This document shows positions 37,061 to 48,027 of a stretch of DNA of 64,000 nt, one piece after another. The translations under genes and the position numbers were made by a program. Positions within the stretch are counted from its first letter, which is position 1. Each line of letters starts with the position of its first letter. This DNA is from Penium margaritaceum (taxonomy: Eukaryota > Streptophyta > Zygnematophyceae > Desmidiales > Peniaceae). The notes beneath the pieces are model-generated. The model was not told where the DNA came from. It worked only from the letters and a program-made list of their open reading frames with translations, and did no database searches. The stretch lies in NCBI GenBank assembly GCA_023375785.1, contig SZWC01001179.1, positions 65,737 to 129,736 on the forward strand. Direction: 5' to 3'.

Positions 37061-37815
37061 TGTTGACCTGATTTGCTCCTTGTACATGGCTGACATTTGG
37101 ACAGGTATAGAACGGACTAGGCATGCACTGCTCCCTTGGAGTAAGTCCCCTAAGTCTGATCCAGATAGAGAACGCTTGCACTCCTCCTTTGGAGCAAGCC
37201 GCTTTGGTCTAAGCTGGATAGCATAGCCGGCAAATACTACCTAGGATAACTCCTTGTGGCTTAGTCGTTCCAGAGTTAGTCTCTGGAGCGAGAGGTCACT
37301 AGGTCAAATCCTAGCCCGGTGACTACTTTTCCTTGTGACCAAAAGGGGGGACACGAAGGTTCTAAGAGACATCTTAGAATATTCCAAGGTTCTTCTTAGT
37401 GCCTGGTGCCACTTAGCGGTCATGGGGACGCCATGTAGGCAGGAGGGATGACGCAATCCAGATTGCCCCAAAGTGGCTCATTTAAGGAGGCACTACGCGC
37501 CTAAGCTAGAGGCTGGCTCTAGAACTATAACAACCTGTTAGTTGCCTATCATTGAACACAGTTTTCACCTTTGAGACTCCTCACAGAGTTGTCCACCTCA
37601 GGCAAACACTTAAGAAGCATTGGTTGATCTAAGTTCTAGGAGTTCGCTCCTCACACAAAAGTGACCAACTGCTAGGGGCATAGTGCGAGGAAGTGATTCC
37701 TATGAATTTCTCAGTGTGTAACCTTGGCTCTGAGGGTGATGTCATCTCTTGGTTGCAATACCAAGAGCGATCGGTAGGAACCATTGTGTCGGAACTCGCT
37801 TTCTAGACCGTCATC
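37061..37815 (+). mobile_element. Family 2 3' LTR
   Basis: It starts TGTTGACCTGATTTGC right after the RNase H and purine tract, and runs to about 37815, where a family 1 RT fragment takes over. It aligns in reverse with 53254-53970. The outer terminus is blurred, so the end is an estimate. Confidence 0.75.
37251..37318 (+). other. tRNA-like module inside family 2 LTR
   Basis: An A-box-like TGTGGCTTAGTCG (37253-37265) is followed by a hairpin CCAGAG-TTAGT-CTCTGG (37270-37286) and a T-arm-like hairpin CTAGG-TCAAAT-CCTAG (37299-37314), whose loop resembles a Pol III B box. The same layout is found in reverse in the LTRs at 4523, 20598, 53254 and 56140. No acceptor stem is visible, so this is not called a tRNA gene. 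It could be a SINE remnant fixed in the LTR family. Confidence 0.4.
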
Positions 37816-37819
37816 TCAG

Positions 37820-39877
37820 GCAGTTAAATAGTTATATCATGAACATCTTCCAGCGGCTTGGAATGGCAGAGGCCAAATCAAGAGGCACACTATTGGAGAC
37901 GTGGTAGTATCTCGAGAGCTTTAGTGGAGAAGCAGATGGAACTGAGTGGCAGAAGTAGCAAAGTATCGTCATTAGTCTCATATACCTGATGGTGGCAACC
38001 AGGTCGTACCTCGCAGAGGCTATGAGTACTCTCAGCCAACACATGACTAGTCCCAAACCTGAGCAACAGAAGGCAATGAAACGGATCTTCCGCTACTTTT
38101 TGGAACCATAAACATCGGCATCACCTACAATGGCAACAAAAACACCATCTTTGGCAACACAAACACAGACTGGGATTCAAATCCTACGAAGCGCAAGTCC
38201 ATCTGTGAACATGTGTTCCTCATAAATGGCAGGACCATCAGTAGGTAAAGCAAGTGGCAGATGGTCGTGGCCACCTCAAGCACGGAAGCTAAGTATGTCT
38301 CTGTCAACTTTGGAGCGAGGGAAGCAGTTTGAGCGTCTCATGGCGCAGATGAGTCGGAGCGTAGCAATTCTCGTTCTCATGCGCGTCAACAACTAGAGTG
38401 CAAATAGTCTTGCCAAGAACCCCGAGAACCATGCTTGGACCAGACATACTGACTACCTCTTCATCAGGCACATGGTACAAGATGGTACTATCAAGCCACA
38501 GTTCACTCCAACCTGTAAGCAGGTTGCTGATTTCTGCACCAAGCCAGTGACTCAAGAGAAGCAGTAGTTCTTCATGAAGGCATGTAGATTTAGACAACTC
38601 TGATTATTGCAAAGTTGGAGATTCTTGGACAAAGGGCCATCCTGCTCAGTTTCGGGTCCACACGAGCAAATTGCAAGAAACTACCAAATGCCTAGTCGGA
38701 TCATCAATCCTATTTCACCATTGGAAAGTTCAGGTGGCAATTTATCCACGGACCAAGTGTCAGGCCCATCCAACTATCCGCTTGGGAGATATGAATTTTT
38801 CATGTTTCCGGGATCATAGACCGCCGTCCTCTGGGTGACCATCGGGGATGGCTCCATGCCTTAGCCTTAGAAAAGAAAAGGACAAGAGGTCTTGGGTCAA
38901 GGCCTGATGGAAGAAATACCAAAAAAAGTCCTACATTCTTTGGTTGCCACGTCACTGTATGCTGACTAGGAAAAATGTACCTCTCCTTGCTTTGTAGGTG
39001 AGGTGAGATCCTTGTGTACTAGCCATGGACACATGGAAATTCTCCATGGGATTGTGGGTTATGTGACCACTAGGAGTGTGCCATGAGAGCATTTCCTAGC
39101 TTCCTAGGCCGTGTGTATGTGGTCAGGCTGATTGTTAGGCTGATTTCCTCTCTTGTATGTGATTATGGACTGTATTGTGTGAGCCTTAGCCTCCATGGCT
39201 AAGTGGTGTGGCTTGTGAGAGGGCTGACTTGTCCTAACTCAAACTCTATATATACTCCATCATTTTTTGTGATTGAAAAACCATTCATCAGCAAAAAAGA
39301 TGCCTTTTCATTCCCACATGTTTGCTACTCCAAGATCCTCTTTCTCTTTTAGTTCCAACACTTGGTATGAGTACGAAGTTCTGCTACTTTCAGCCAGCAC
39401 ACGTTGTCACTTTGAGAGTGACAAGCTAGGATTAAATCTCTGGTAAATTTGATAACCTAATATAAAGTCTTCAAGTTCAAGAGACAAGCTTTCAAACGAG
39501 TTGAAGATCACAAAGATCCAACTGTCAGATTGAGAGTTATGCTCAAAACAAGGCAGGGCTCCACTTTTCTCCCTGAGTAAAACTGTCGCCTTGTGATGAC
39601 CATAACTCTCTCATTTCTATGTCAAATTAAAAAAATACCACATGTAAATTGAGATGTTTTTCCTACGCTTTCCATTGGTAAAAAATATTTGCATTCCATT
39701 GGCACTTTTGGGATAAACGATACTTGCAAGCTCGCTAGTATGAGCTCGACTAGGAGTAGCAGCATATCCTGTTTTTAAAAGGGCATACCTCTAGAAATCC
39801 CTTATTGATGACCCTCTTTTATGGTTTGATCTCAAAGGTTTTGAGCTGCATTTTTTAGTAGTGGGCTTAGTTCTACC
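37820..39877 (+). mobile_element. Family 1 RNase H, 3' LTR and leader-like tail
   Basis: Plus-strand RT end/RNase H (37832-38600; broken) is followed by a family 1 LTR (about 38623-39360), a primer site (39363-39375) and leader sequence to 39877. RNase H followed by LTR looks like a 3' end, but primer site and leader after that LTR look like a 5' end, so this is either two elements sharing one LTR or a recombinant. The next LTR begins at 39878. Confidence 0.75.
38623..39360 (+). repeat. Family 1 LTR
   Basis: It begins near TTCTTGGACAAAGGG and ends GTTCCAACA at 39360, about 738 bp. It is followed by CTTGGTATGAGTAC, a diverged primer site. Confidence 0.8.
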
Positions 39878-40615
39878 TGTTGGGAAAGGAACTTTCTGGC
39901 TCAAATTCAGGTCCATAGGAGCAAGTTCAAGAAAACTACCAAATACTTGCCTCGATTATTGATCTGTCTTAACCATTAGAAAAATCAGGTGACAAAACAT
40001 CTACGGTCCAGGTTTGAGTCCGATCCAACAGTTGGACTGGGAGAAATAAAACTTCAAATTTTCTGGGGTCATGGATCGCTGATATCCGGATGACCATGGG
40101 CGATGGCTCCATGCCTCAGCCTTAAGAAAGAAAAATTCAAGAGGTCCAGGATCAAGACCTCATGGGAGAAATACCTAGAGAGGTCCTAGATTCTTGGATT
40201 GCCTTGTCAGACTGTATTGACTAGGAAAAAGGTACCTCTCGTTACTTTTAAGATGAAGTGAGATCCTTGTGTGCTAGCCATGGACACATGGTGATTTTCC
40301 ATGGGATTGTGGGTTATGTAACCACTAGGAGTGTGCCATGAGAGAATTTTCTAGCTCTCTAGGTCATGTGTGACTGGTCATCCTGACTGCTAGACTGATT
40401 TCCTCCCTTTTATGAGATTATGGACTCTTGTGTGTGAGTCTAGGCCCCCATGGCTAAGTGGTGTAGCTTATGAGATGGCTGAGTTGCCCAAGCTCTAGCT
40501 CTATATGTACTCCATCATTTCGAGTGATTGAATAAACACTCTTAAGCAGAAGTGATGCGCTTCGAGTCCAATATGCTTGCTACTCCAAGGCTCTGTCTCT
40601 CCTTCAGTTCCAACA
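39878..40615 (+). repeat. Family 1 5' LTR
   Basis: TGTTGGGAAAGGAAC at 39878 to GTTCCAACA at 40615, 738 bp, with the TATA-like CTCTATATGTA at 40499-40509. Confidence 0.9.
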
Positions 40616-40617
40616 CT

Positions 40618-40630
40618 TGGTATCAGAACC
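40618..40630 (+). promoter_or_regulatory. Primer binding site, family 1
   Basis: A TGGTATCAGA-type tRNA-Met site lies two bases after the LTR end. Confidence 0.85.
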
Positions 40631-43086
40631 ACGTTCTACCAATTCTCAGCCAGCGTAGGCCGTCACTTTGAGAGTGACCAGTTGGGGTGAAACCGTCACA
40701 AAATTTTACGATGGACCACAAGATCCTAAAGTTCAAGTAACAAGCTATTAAATAAGCCCAAGATGGCAAAAATTGACCATTATGATTGAGAATTATGCTC
40801 AAAACGAGGTCGGCTAGGGCTACACTCTTCTCTCTTGATAAGACTGTCGCCTTGCGATGACCATGACTCTCTCGTTTCTGTGTCAAATTTGAAAGGTAGC
40901 ACATAAGAAGTGAACTATTTTTCCTAAGCTTTTCATTGGTGCACAAATATTTGCATTCCATTGGTACGTTTAAGAGAAATGCCGTTTATAAGCTGGCTGG
41001 TGTGAGCTGGAGTAGGAGCTGTAGCATACCCTATTTTTAAAAGTGCACATCTCTGAAAATCCTGTGTTCATGATCCTGATTTATGGGTCAATCTGAAAGG
41101 TTTTGAGCTGAATTTTCCTCTAGTGGGCTCAGTTTCTCCAAATTTCTAGTGTGATGTCCTCTATAATCTATTTTCTGTCATAAAGATGTTTGGCAGAAGC
41201 AGTAGCAGAAGCAGGGTAGCGCCGCGACTCAAGGGCAGGGCTAAGCATCACCAAAGCTGAAAATGGTAGCAACACGCGTGGTAACAGCAGTCCAGCCCTT
41301 GGAAAGACTCGAAGGATGCACCAATTTCACGTTTTGGAAGATATGTACCCACCTCTTTTTGGAGGAGAGGGGCTTGTGAGAGATGGTAAGCGACGAGCGC
41401 GTTGCACCTCCAGAGGCAAAAGGCATCACTGTAGCAGAGGTGGTGGCATGGAAGATGCTGCAAAAAGGTGCAGCAGATGCAAGTTCATGTACAACTCCAG
41501 CAGCGACATATGAGGAGTGGAAGAAGAAGGACAGGCAGGTCTACAAGGAGGCCATGACATCACCGGATGCAGCAGATTGGACGCAAGCCGTGCAGCACGA
41601 GATACAGTCGCAGTCGGACAACGACACCTAGGAACTGATAGAGCGTCCACCTGGACGTAAGGTGATCAAGTGCAAGTGGGTGTTCAAGAAGAAGCGGGGA
41701 GCAGATGGCAACCTAGAGAAGTACAAGGCGATGCTGGTTGTTCAAGGCTACTCGGAGTAGGAGGGCATTTATTACGCAGAAATATGCGCCCCTGTTGCAA
41801 TGTTTCCTTCTGTGCACATGCTCCTCTCTCATGCACCAGCTGAGGACTTTGAGGTCCACCACATGGACGTCAAGACGATGGTCCTGAATGGTGACCTGGA
41901 AGAGGAGATTTACATGGAACAGCCGGAGGGGTTCATCATGGATGGCCAGGTGCACCTGGTTTGCAAGCTGTAGAAGTCGCTTTACAGCCTGAAGAGCGTC
42001 GCGTGCTTGGAACCAGAAGTCAGATGCGGCGTTGCAGTGCATGGGGTTCGAGCGCAGCGAGTGTGACTACCTCATCTATCACAAGTAGCATGAGCATGAG
42101 GTCCTTTCCCATCATCGTGTATGTGGATGACATGCTCCTCCTTTCCAAAAGCATGTATACACTACACGAGTTTAAGGAGGCCATGCAGGAGCGCTTAAAA
42201 ATATCTGATCTCGGGGAGGCGTCATACTTCCTCGGAATCCAGATCACATGTGACAACAAATCACGCTCTCTCTCGCTGCAGCAGAGCCGCTACATCAAGG
42301 ATATCTTGTAGCGGTTCGACATGGTAGAGGCCAAACCGATGAGCACGCTGCTAGAGACGCGGAAGAACCTCGTGATCTTCAATGGAGAAGCGGATGCAGC
42401 TGAGTAGCTGAAATACGAAAGCATCGAAGGCAGTCTCATGTACCTGATGGTGGCAACCAGGTCGGACCTCGTACAGGCTGTGAGTGTTGTTAGCCAGCAC
42501 ATGGCTAATCCCGGAACTGAGAATCAAAAGCGAGTGTAGCGGATCTTCCACTATCTTGTTTGGACCATCAACTTTAGCATCACCTACAACGGCAACGACA
42601 ACAGCATCATCCGCTACACAGACGCAGATTGGACTTCAAACCCTCAAGACCGCAATTTTATCTCCTAGCATGTGTCCCTCATGAATGGTGGGGCCATCAG
42701 CTCGTACACCAAGCGGCAGGTGGCCGTAGCCACCTCAAGCCAGAACTTGAGTACGTCTCTCTAAGCTTTGGAGCCAAGGAAGCAGTTTCGCTTCACCGTC
42801 TCATGGCGGAGATGAGAGGGAGTACAGTAGTTCCTGTTCCTCTGCGCATGGACAACCAGAGTGCAATCGGACTCGCGAAGAATCCTGAACATCATGCACG
42901 TACCTAGCACATTGACATCGCATATGACTTCTGCGAGGAATGCAGGAGGGTGTTATCTAGCTGGAGTTTTCTCCGACCAGCAAGCAGATCACTGATTTTC
43001 GCACCAAGCCAGTGACCCAGGAGAAGTAGCAATTTTGCATGAAAGCATGTTGACTCAGCTTACTCTCATTGCGTCAAAGTGGGAGA

Positions 43087-43268
43087 TTTTTGGGAAAGGA
43101 GTGATCCAGCTTAGTCTTAGGTCCACAAGAGCAAGTTCCAAGAAACTTCAAAATGTTTACTCCGATCATCGGTTTATCTTCAACATTGGAAGGATTAGGT
43201 GACAAAATGTCTACTATCCAAGTTTGAGGCTAAACCAACGATCGGATTGGGAGATATTAATTTTTGAT
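43087..43268 (+). repeat. Family 1 3' LTR, first part
   Basis: It follows a GTGGGAGAT purine tract after RNase H and aligns with the first 180 bp of the 11736 LTR up to ATTGGGAGATATTAATTTTT, where a TG-repeat tract begins. The second part of the same LTR resumes at 45336. Confidence 0.8.
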
Positions 43269-43484
43269 GTGTGTGTGTTTACGTGTGTGTGTGTATGTGT
43301 GTGTTTGTATGTGTGAGTTTGTGTGTGTGTGTGTGTGTATATGCAAATTTGCATCATTGTGCGACTGGAAGTACGAGTGCAAGAGGGAGTGTGAGTGCAT
43401 GTATGTGAGTTTGAGCGAGTGAGTGTGAATGAGTGTGAATAATTTTCAGTGAGTGTGAGTATGCGTGTGTGTGTGTGTGTGTGC

Positions 43485-43518
<34 letters not shown>

Positions 43519-43641
43519 ATGTGTATGTGCACATGAGTGTGTAAAAGTGTATGAGAACATGCGAGTGTGCGAGTGCGAGTGCACATGAGTACGGGCGCAA
43601 GAGAAAGTGTGAGTGCAAGAGAGAGAGAGAGAGATAGAGAT

Positions 43642-43672
<31 letters not shown>

Positions 43673-43679
43673 GGAGAGA

Positions 43680-43710
<31 letters not shown>

Positions 43711-44110
43711 CAAGAGAGAGAGAGAGAGAGTATGCATGAGTGAGAGCATGAGCAATAGTGTGCGAGGGTGAGCGTGAGCGTGAGTGAGCATGAGAATGAG
43801 CATTGTTGGAAGTGTGAATGTAAAAGTGTGTGTGTGTGTGTGTGTGTATGTATGTGTGTGTGTGTGTGTGTGTGTGCAAATGTGTATGATTGTGCAATGG
43901 CATGCAAGTGCAAGTGCAAGTGGGAGTGTGAGTGCAAGTATGTGAGTTTGAGCGAGTGAGCGTGAATGAGTGTGAATGATCTTGAGTGTGTGTGTGTGTG
44001 AGTATGTGTATGTGTGTGTGTGTGTGTGTGTGCACGAGTGTGACAGTGTGTGGGAGAGAGTAAGTGGTTGTGTTAGTGTTTGTGAGAGCATGTGATTGAG
44101 CTTGATCGTG
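43269..44110. repeat. (TG)n and (GA)n simple-sequence tracts
   Basis: Long TG/TGAG runs lie at 43269-43530 and 43825-44040. A nearly pure GA run lies at 43617-43730. The minus-strand open frame of 374 codons across the block (THTHTH and SLSLSL composition) is a repeat artefact. TG runs can adopt Z-form and GA runs triplex structures in general; nothing more is claimed. Confidence 0.9.
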
Positions 44111-44378
44111 TGTGTAAGGGACAGGTGGGTTCCCAGGCATTGAGGCTAGAAAGGACAACCGGCCGGCTACTGGGATGGACGTACAGGTGCTGGGATGGAT
44201 AGGCAGGCAATTGTGCACGTGCATGTTGATGGAGCAACAGTGTTGACACCATTCTCGGGGAGCATGATTTGGCCATTCTTTGTGCATTTCCGAGGACCTG
44301 TTGTCATCTGAAACGTACCATGAACATCTGCTGACCATGTGATGAGAGTTTGGGTGTTTGGGGGGGGGTGGGCTGCAG
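44111..44378. other. Non-repeat DNA upstream of the EGF-like exon
   Basis: Low-copy-looking sequence without similarity to the Copia families or the satellite. It ends in a G-run and GGGCTGCAG, an acceptable 3' splice site for the exon starting at 44379. I could not identify another exon in it. Confidence 0.4.
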
Positions 44379-44522
44379 CTGTGAGCCCTTGCAATGACCT
44401 CATCCAGCCATGCGGGTCAGGCATATGCCTTCCAAACGGCAATGGAGGCAACTTGTGCATATGCTACGATCCATTTGTGAACGTCACCAACATTGAGAAC
44501 CGCACACAGTCGTGTGTCCCCA
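44379..44522 (+). CDS. Candidate exon: one EGF-like domain (host-derived)
   Basis: Preceded by CTGCAG and followed by GTGAGT, this 144-bp stretch keeps one open frame and encodes a six-cysteine module with spacing C-x6-C-x4-C-x9-C-x-C-x16-C (SPCNDLIQPCGSGIC, then NLCIC and QSCVP). That is the EGF pattern of extracellular and receptor proteins, with three disulfides expected. Two N-glycosylation sequons (NVT, NRT) fit secretion. Both splice sites fall after the first codon base (phase 1-1), the usual arrangement for shuffled EGF exons. There is no resemblance to gag or pol. It lies in a 2 kb island between two parts of one family 1 LTR, so it is probably a captured or relocated gene fragment. 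The rest of the gene is not recognised, so expression is doubtful. Confidence 0.55.
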
Positions 44523-44593
44523 GTGAGTGTTTGGTGTGTGGTTGCGATGCAGACATGGTTCTTTCGTACGTGCTCATCGATCTTGTTCGCGAA

Positions 44594-44880
44594 ACCCATT
44601 CCAAGTGTGTTACGATATAGATCCTGTGAGCGTGTGGGCAATGGAGGAAGGCGTGATGTGGGGAGCTGTCGTTGCCTTTGCAAAATGCAGTGCATTTTGG
44701 GAGACCTTCGGCGGTCTTGGCCTGGATGGTTGGCGCTTTGTCCGGCGGTTGGCAGCGCTATGCCTGGAGAGGGGTTGGGGCAGGCGGAATGAGGCTGACC
44801 AGCCGGTGTGGTCGGCGCGGGCGATGTCCCTGTTCGCGCAGCGGCTCTTTGTTGCTGTGTTCATCTGTTTAAACAAATAA
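44594..44880 (+). CDS. Possible downstream exon, unrecognised product
   Basis: An open frame with mostly G/C third positions (about VCYDIDPVSVWAMEEG onward, rich in Ala, Val, Arg and Trp) runs to TAA at 44878-44880, and the stop overlaps AATAAA at 44875-44880. It could be a terminal exon of the same host gene as the EGF exon, with the intron starting GTGAGT at 44523. The exact start is unknown: candidate AG sites lie in 44550-44612. No domain is recognised. A chance open frame in GC-rich DNA is a fair alternative. Confidence 0.25.
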
Positions 44881-45335
44881 ATGTTGGGATTCGGCAGCAG
44901 TGCCATGTGCTCCACGACTCCGACTTATGGCATGGCGGGCTGGACCCGACGTTCGGCGGTGTCGCGCCTGTTGAGCTTCGACGGCCGTGGCCCCTTGGCC
45001 CTCTTGCGCTATCTGACTTTTGCCACACCATTCCATTGGACGGCGAGGAGAGTCTCCTCGGTTCTTGACACTTGCTTCCCTGCTTCTCGTCTCCACCCTA
45101 TCGTTCCGTGGGTGGCTGTGTTTGCATGCTTTTATAACCCGATGTTGTGCCAGTAAGGGGCGGTGCTGGCATGCTCCCTCTCATGAAGAGAACTTTTACT
45201 AGTTGTTTGCATGTATGTATATACATATATATGTACATATATATGTATATACATATGTATATACATATGCTGTGCAGTCACTGCACCACACAGGCCGACA
45301 CACTCCCTTGCAGTGCAGACCCGAATGTGCTTGGT
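44881..45335. other. Non-repeat DNA with an alternating TA/CATA tract
   Basis: Sequence without similarity to the Copia families. At 45210-45270 it holds a self-complementary GTATATACATAT-type run able to form a cruciform, followed by TGCAG-TCA-CTGCA (45274-45286). Open frames here are short and unconvincing. It ends where the family 1 LTR resumes. Confidence 0.6.
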
Positions 45336-45811
45336 AAGAGGTCCAGGATCAAGTCCTGATGCAAGAAACATCCAAAAGGTCCTTGGTTTTACGATGGCCT
45401 TGTCAGAGTGTGCATACTAGCATAAAGGTACCTCATCTTCCTTTTTACGTGACGTGAGATCCTTGTGTGCTAGCCATGGACACATGGCAATTCTCCATGG
45501 GTTTGTGGGTGATGTGACCACTAGGAGTCCGCCATTAGAGCATTCTCTAGCTCTCGAGGTCGTGAATGACTAATCAGCCTCATTATTGAGCTGATTTCCT
45601 CCCTTGTGTGAGATTGTGGACTCTCGTGTGTAAGCCTTAGCCTCCATGGCTAAGAGGTGTGGTTTGTGAGAGGACTTATTTGCCCAAGCTCTAGCTCTAT
45701 ATGTTCTCCATCATTTTGAATGATTTAAGAACCATTCTTCAGCACAAGTCATTCCCTTCCACTCCCACATGCTCGCTGCTCCAAGGCTCCTTCTCTCCTC
45801 CAGATCCAACA
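45336..45811 (+). repeat. Family 1 LTR, second part
   Basis: It begins AAGAGGTCCAGGATCAAG, about 260 bp into the LTR consensus, and ends CCAGATCCAACA at 45811, directly followed by CCATA satellite. With 43087-43268 it accounts for most of a single LTR, split by the 2 kb island. Confidence 0.8.
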
Positions 45812-46194
45812 ATACCATACCATACCATACCATGTCATACCATACCATACCATACCATATACTACCTTACCCTTCCTTACCATACCATACCATACCATAC
45901 CATACCATACCATACAGTACCATGTCATACAATACCATACAAATACCATACAAAACCATACCACACCACAGCAGACCAAAGCATACCATAGCATGCCATT
46001 GCATAGCACACCATAACATACCATAGATGACCACATACTACCATACCATACGATTCCATACCATACGATATCGTACCATACCATAGCATACTATAGCATA
46101 CCATACCTTTTCATACCATTGCTTTCCAAAGAACATCATACCATATCAAACCATACAGTACCATACCATACCATATCATACCATACCATACTAT
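45812..46194. repeat. (CCATA)n satellite array 4
   Basis: A short CCATA array between an exact LTR terminus (45811) and the probable family 3 LTR. It contains no marker words of arrays 1-3. No gene is seen. Confidence 0.95.
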
Positions 46195-46900
46195 TGCAAA
46201 ACGTGTGGTATACAGTTCTGACTTTGGCCAAACTATGTTTCGTGGTTCATGTCTTCTATTTTTAGGTAAAGCGGAGATTGAGCATGAGCTTTCTGGTTGC
46301 CTCATACAGTGTCACCAGGAATTTAGAGACTATCAGTTTTCAACGGGAATAACGGCATTTTGCATTAGTTTTTTATCATGGATATGATCAAGACATTTGT
46401 AAGATCATCAATTACCTCTCTAATGCACCAAATCGTGTGTAATTGAACCAAACATAGCTCAAGTTACGCTTGCCCAAGCGCAAGTCTCATCCACCATGGA
46501 AACCGATGCTTCTATGGCGAACGTATGCTCTGGTGTCTTCTTTCACGTATGAAGTGCCTTTTCCAGGGTAGAAATCCTAGGTTTGGATCGAGTTTTTTGA
46601 TGGGATGTGACAAGGTTTGAAACCTATCTGTAGACCTGCAGTCATAACAATGGCTATTCTTGAGTAGTTAAACGAGTTTCAGATGACAAGCCAGGATTTT
46701 GGGTAAGTCCCTTAGTAACAAACTGTACTTTAGGATCTGGTAGATTCTTCAGTGGACGCCTCGTCAGACCTTTAGTGAAAAATCTCCATATGGAATTTTT
46801 GTTACTTGGTCTGGGTGTTATTCCACCGAAGTTGAATCAAAGCTGGTTCTCAAGGAGGCCACGCTCATCCCAACTTTGAAAAGGTATATCTGCCTCAACA
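46195..46900 (-). mobile_element. Probable family 3 Copia LTR
   Basis: A 706-bp non-coding block lies between satellite and an RNase H fragment of the same orientation. It starts TG at 46195 and ends GCCTCAACA at 46900, consistent with TG...CA ends. No second copy exists in the window, so the call rests on position. Small open frames here (46205-46387) are unconvincing. Confidence 0.45.
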
Positions 46901-47285
46901 ATTGTCCAATTCCAACGAAACACCTCCTACCGGATTCAACAATTCATCTACTTTCAGGAGCAATGATCCATATTAGGATCCATGCAATCTCGAGCCAATA
47001 GATCTACAAGCCAGGATTTTCCTCTTTCTCGCAGCTCGTTGGCGCCTCTCGGCACCACAATTGGGCATGCGAAGGGAAAACGCCTCAATATTTTTCCCCT
47101 TGTACCTTCGACACCCGCTGATCCTGCTTGCTGTCACTCGTCTTCCGATGCGTCCACCAGCCCATCGTAGCTAGTCATCCCTAGCCTGGCAACGCTCATC
47201 ACCTGCCGGTCTACAGGTTGCACTTTGGTAAGGTAGTTTGCAAGCATGTTGTACATGCTACATTACTGCAACACCACCTGCCCTT
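46901..47285 (-). mobile_element. Family 3 Copia RNase H, C-terminal part
   Basis: The reverse strand at about 47190-47285 encodes MLANYLTKVQPVDRQ, matching the LADxLTK end of Copia RNase H, followed by tail and untranslated sequence. The rest of the gene lies beyond the inserted family 1 element, at 51183-51540. It is a broken fossil. Confidence 0.6.
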
Positions 47286-47290
47286 TCTTG

Positions 47291-48027
47291 TCTTGGAGAA
47301 GGAGCATTCTCGCTCAGTTACAGGTCCACAAGAGCAATTCCACGAAAGTACCAGATGCCTACTCCGATCGTCAATCTGACGTCTTCATTGGTAAGATCAG
47401 GTGGCAAAATGTCTACGGTCCAAGTTTCAGACCGATCCAACAGTCGCATTGGGAGATGTGATTTTTCGTAGTTTCCGGGGTCATCGACCGCGAATATCCG
47501 AGTGACCATGGGCGATGGCTCCATGCCTTAGCCTGAGAAAATAAAAAGGCAAAAGATCCAGGGTCAAGACCTGATGGGAGAAATATTTAAGAAGGTCCTA
47601 GATTCTTGGGTTGCCTTATCAGAGTGTGCTGACTAGGAAAAAGGTACCTCTCCTTACGTTTTAGGTGAGGTGAGATCCTTGTGTGCTAGCCATAGACACA
47701 TGGGGATTCTCCATGAGATTGTGGGTTATGTGACCACTAGGAGTATGCCATGAGAGCATTTTCTAGCTCTCTAGGTCGTGTGTGAGGGGTCAACCTGTTT
47801 GGTAGGCTGAGTTCCTTCCTTGTGTGAGATGATGGACTCTAGTGTGTGAGCCTTAGCCTCCATGGCTAAGTGGTGTAGCTTGTGAGAGGGCTAAGTTACC
47901 AAAGCTCTAGCTCTATATGTACTCCATCATTTTGAGTGAGTAAACAACCATTCTTTAGCACAAGTGATGCCCTTCCAATCACACATGCTCGCTGCTCCAA
48001 GGCTCCCTCTCTCCTCCAAATCAAACA
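47291..48027 (+). repeat. Family 1 5' LTR
   Basis: TCTTGGAGAAGGAGC at 47291 to ATCAAACA at 48027. Its boundary is fixed by the TCTTG target duplication. Confidence 0.85.

Larger units (their letters stand above)
39878..43268 (+). mobile_element. Family 1 element lacking protease and integrase
   Basis: The parts are 5' LTR (39878-40615), primer site (40618-40630), leader (to about 41260), gag N-terminal part (about 41262-41550; ATYEEWKKKDRQ), RT (about 41551-42430; HHMDVKTMVLNGDLEEEIYM, YVDDMLLLSKSMYT) and RNase H (about 42430-43060). The start of a 3' LTR (43087-43268) follows; the rest of that LTR appears at 45336-45811 beyond 2 kb of foreign DNA. No protease or integrase is seen. The element is old and broken in about ten places. 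Confidence 0.85.

Noticed and set aside
37251-37318. A tRNA gene
   Set aside because: No acceptor stem and a five-base anticodon loop; recurs only inside LTRs. Kept as a tRNA-like module instead.
43214-44338. 374-codon minus-strand open frame rich in THTHTH and SLSLSL
   Set aside because: It is the translation of TG and GA microsatellites; composition fully explains it.
46205-47170. Two small plus-strand open frames (46205-46387, 46982-47170) as host genes
   Set aside because: They lie antisense in the probable family 3 LTR and RNase H tail; no domain is recognised.
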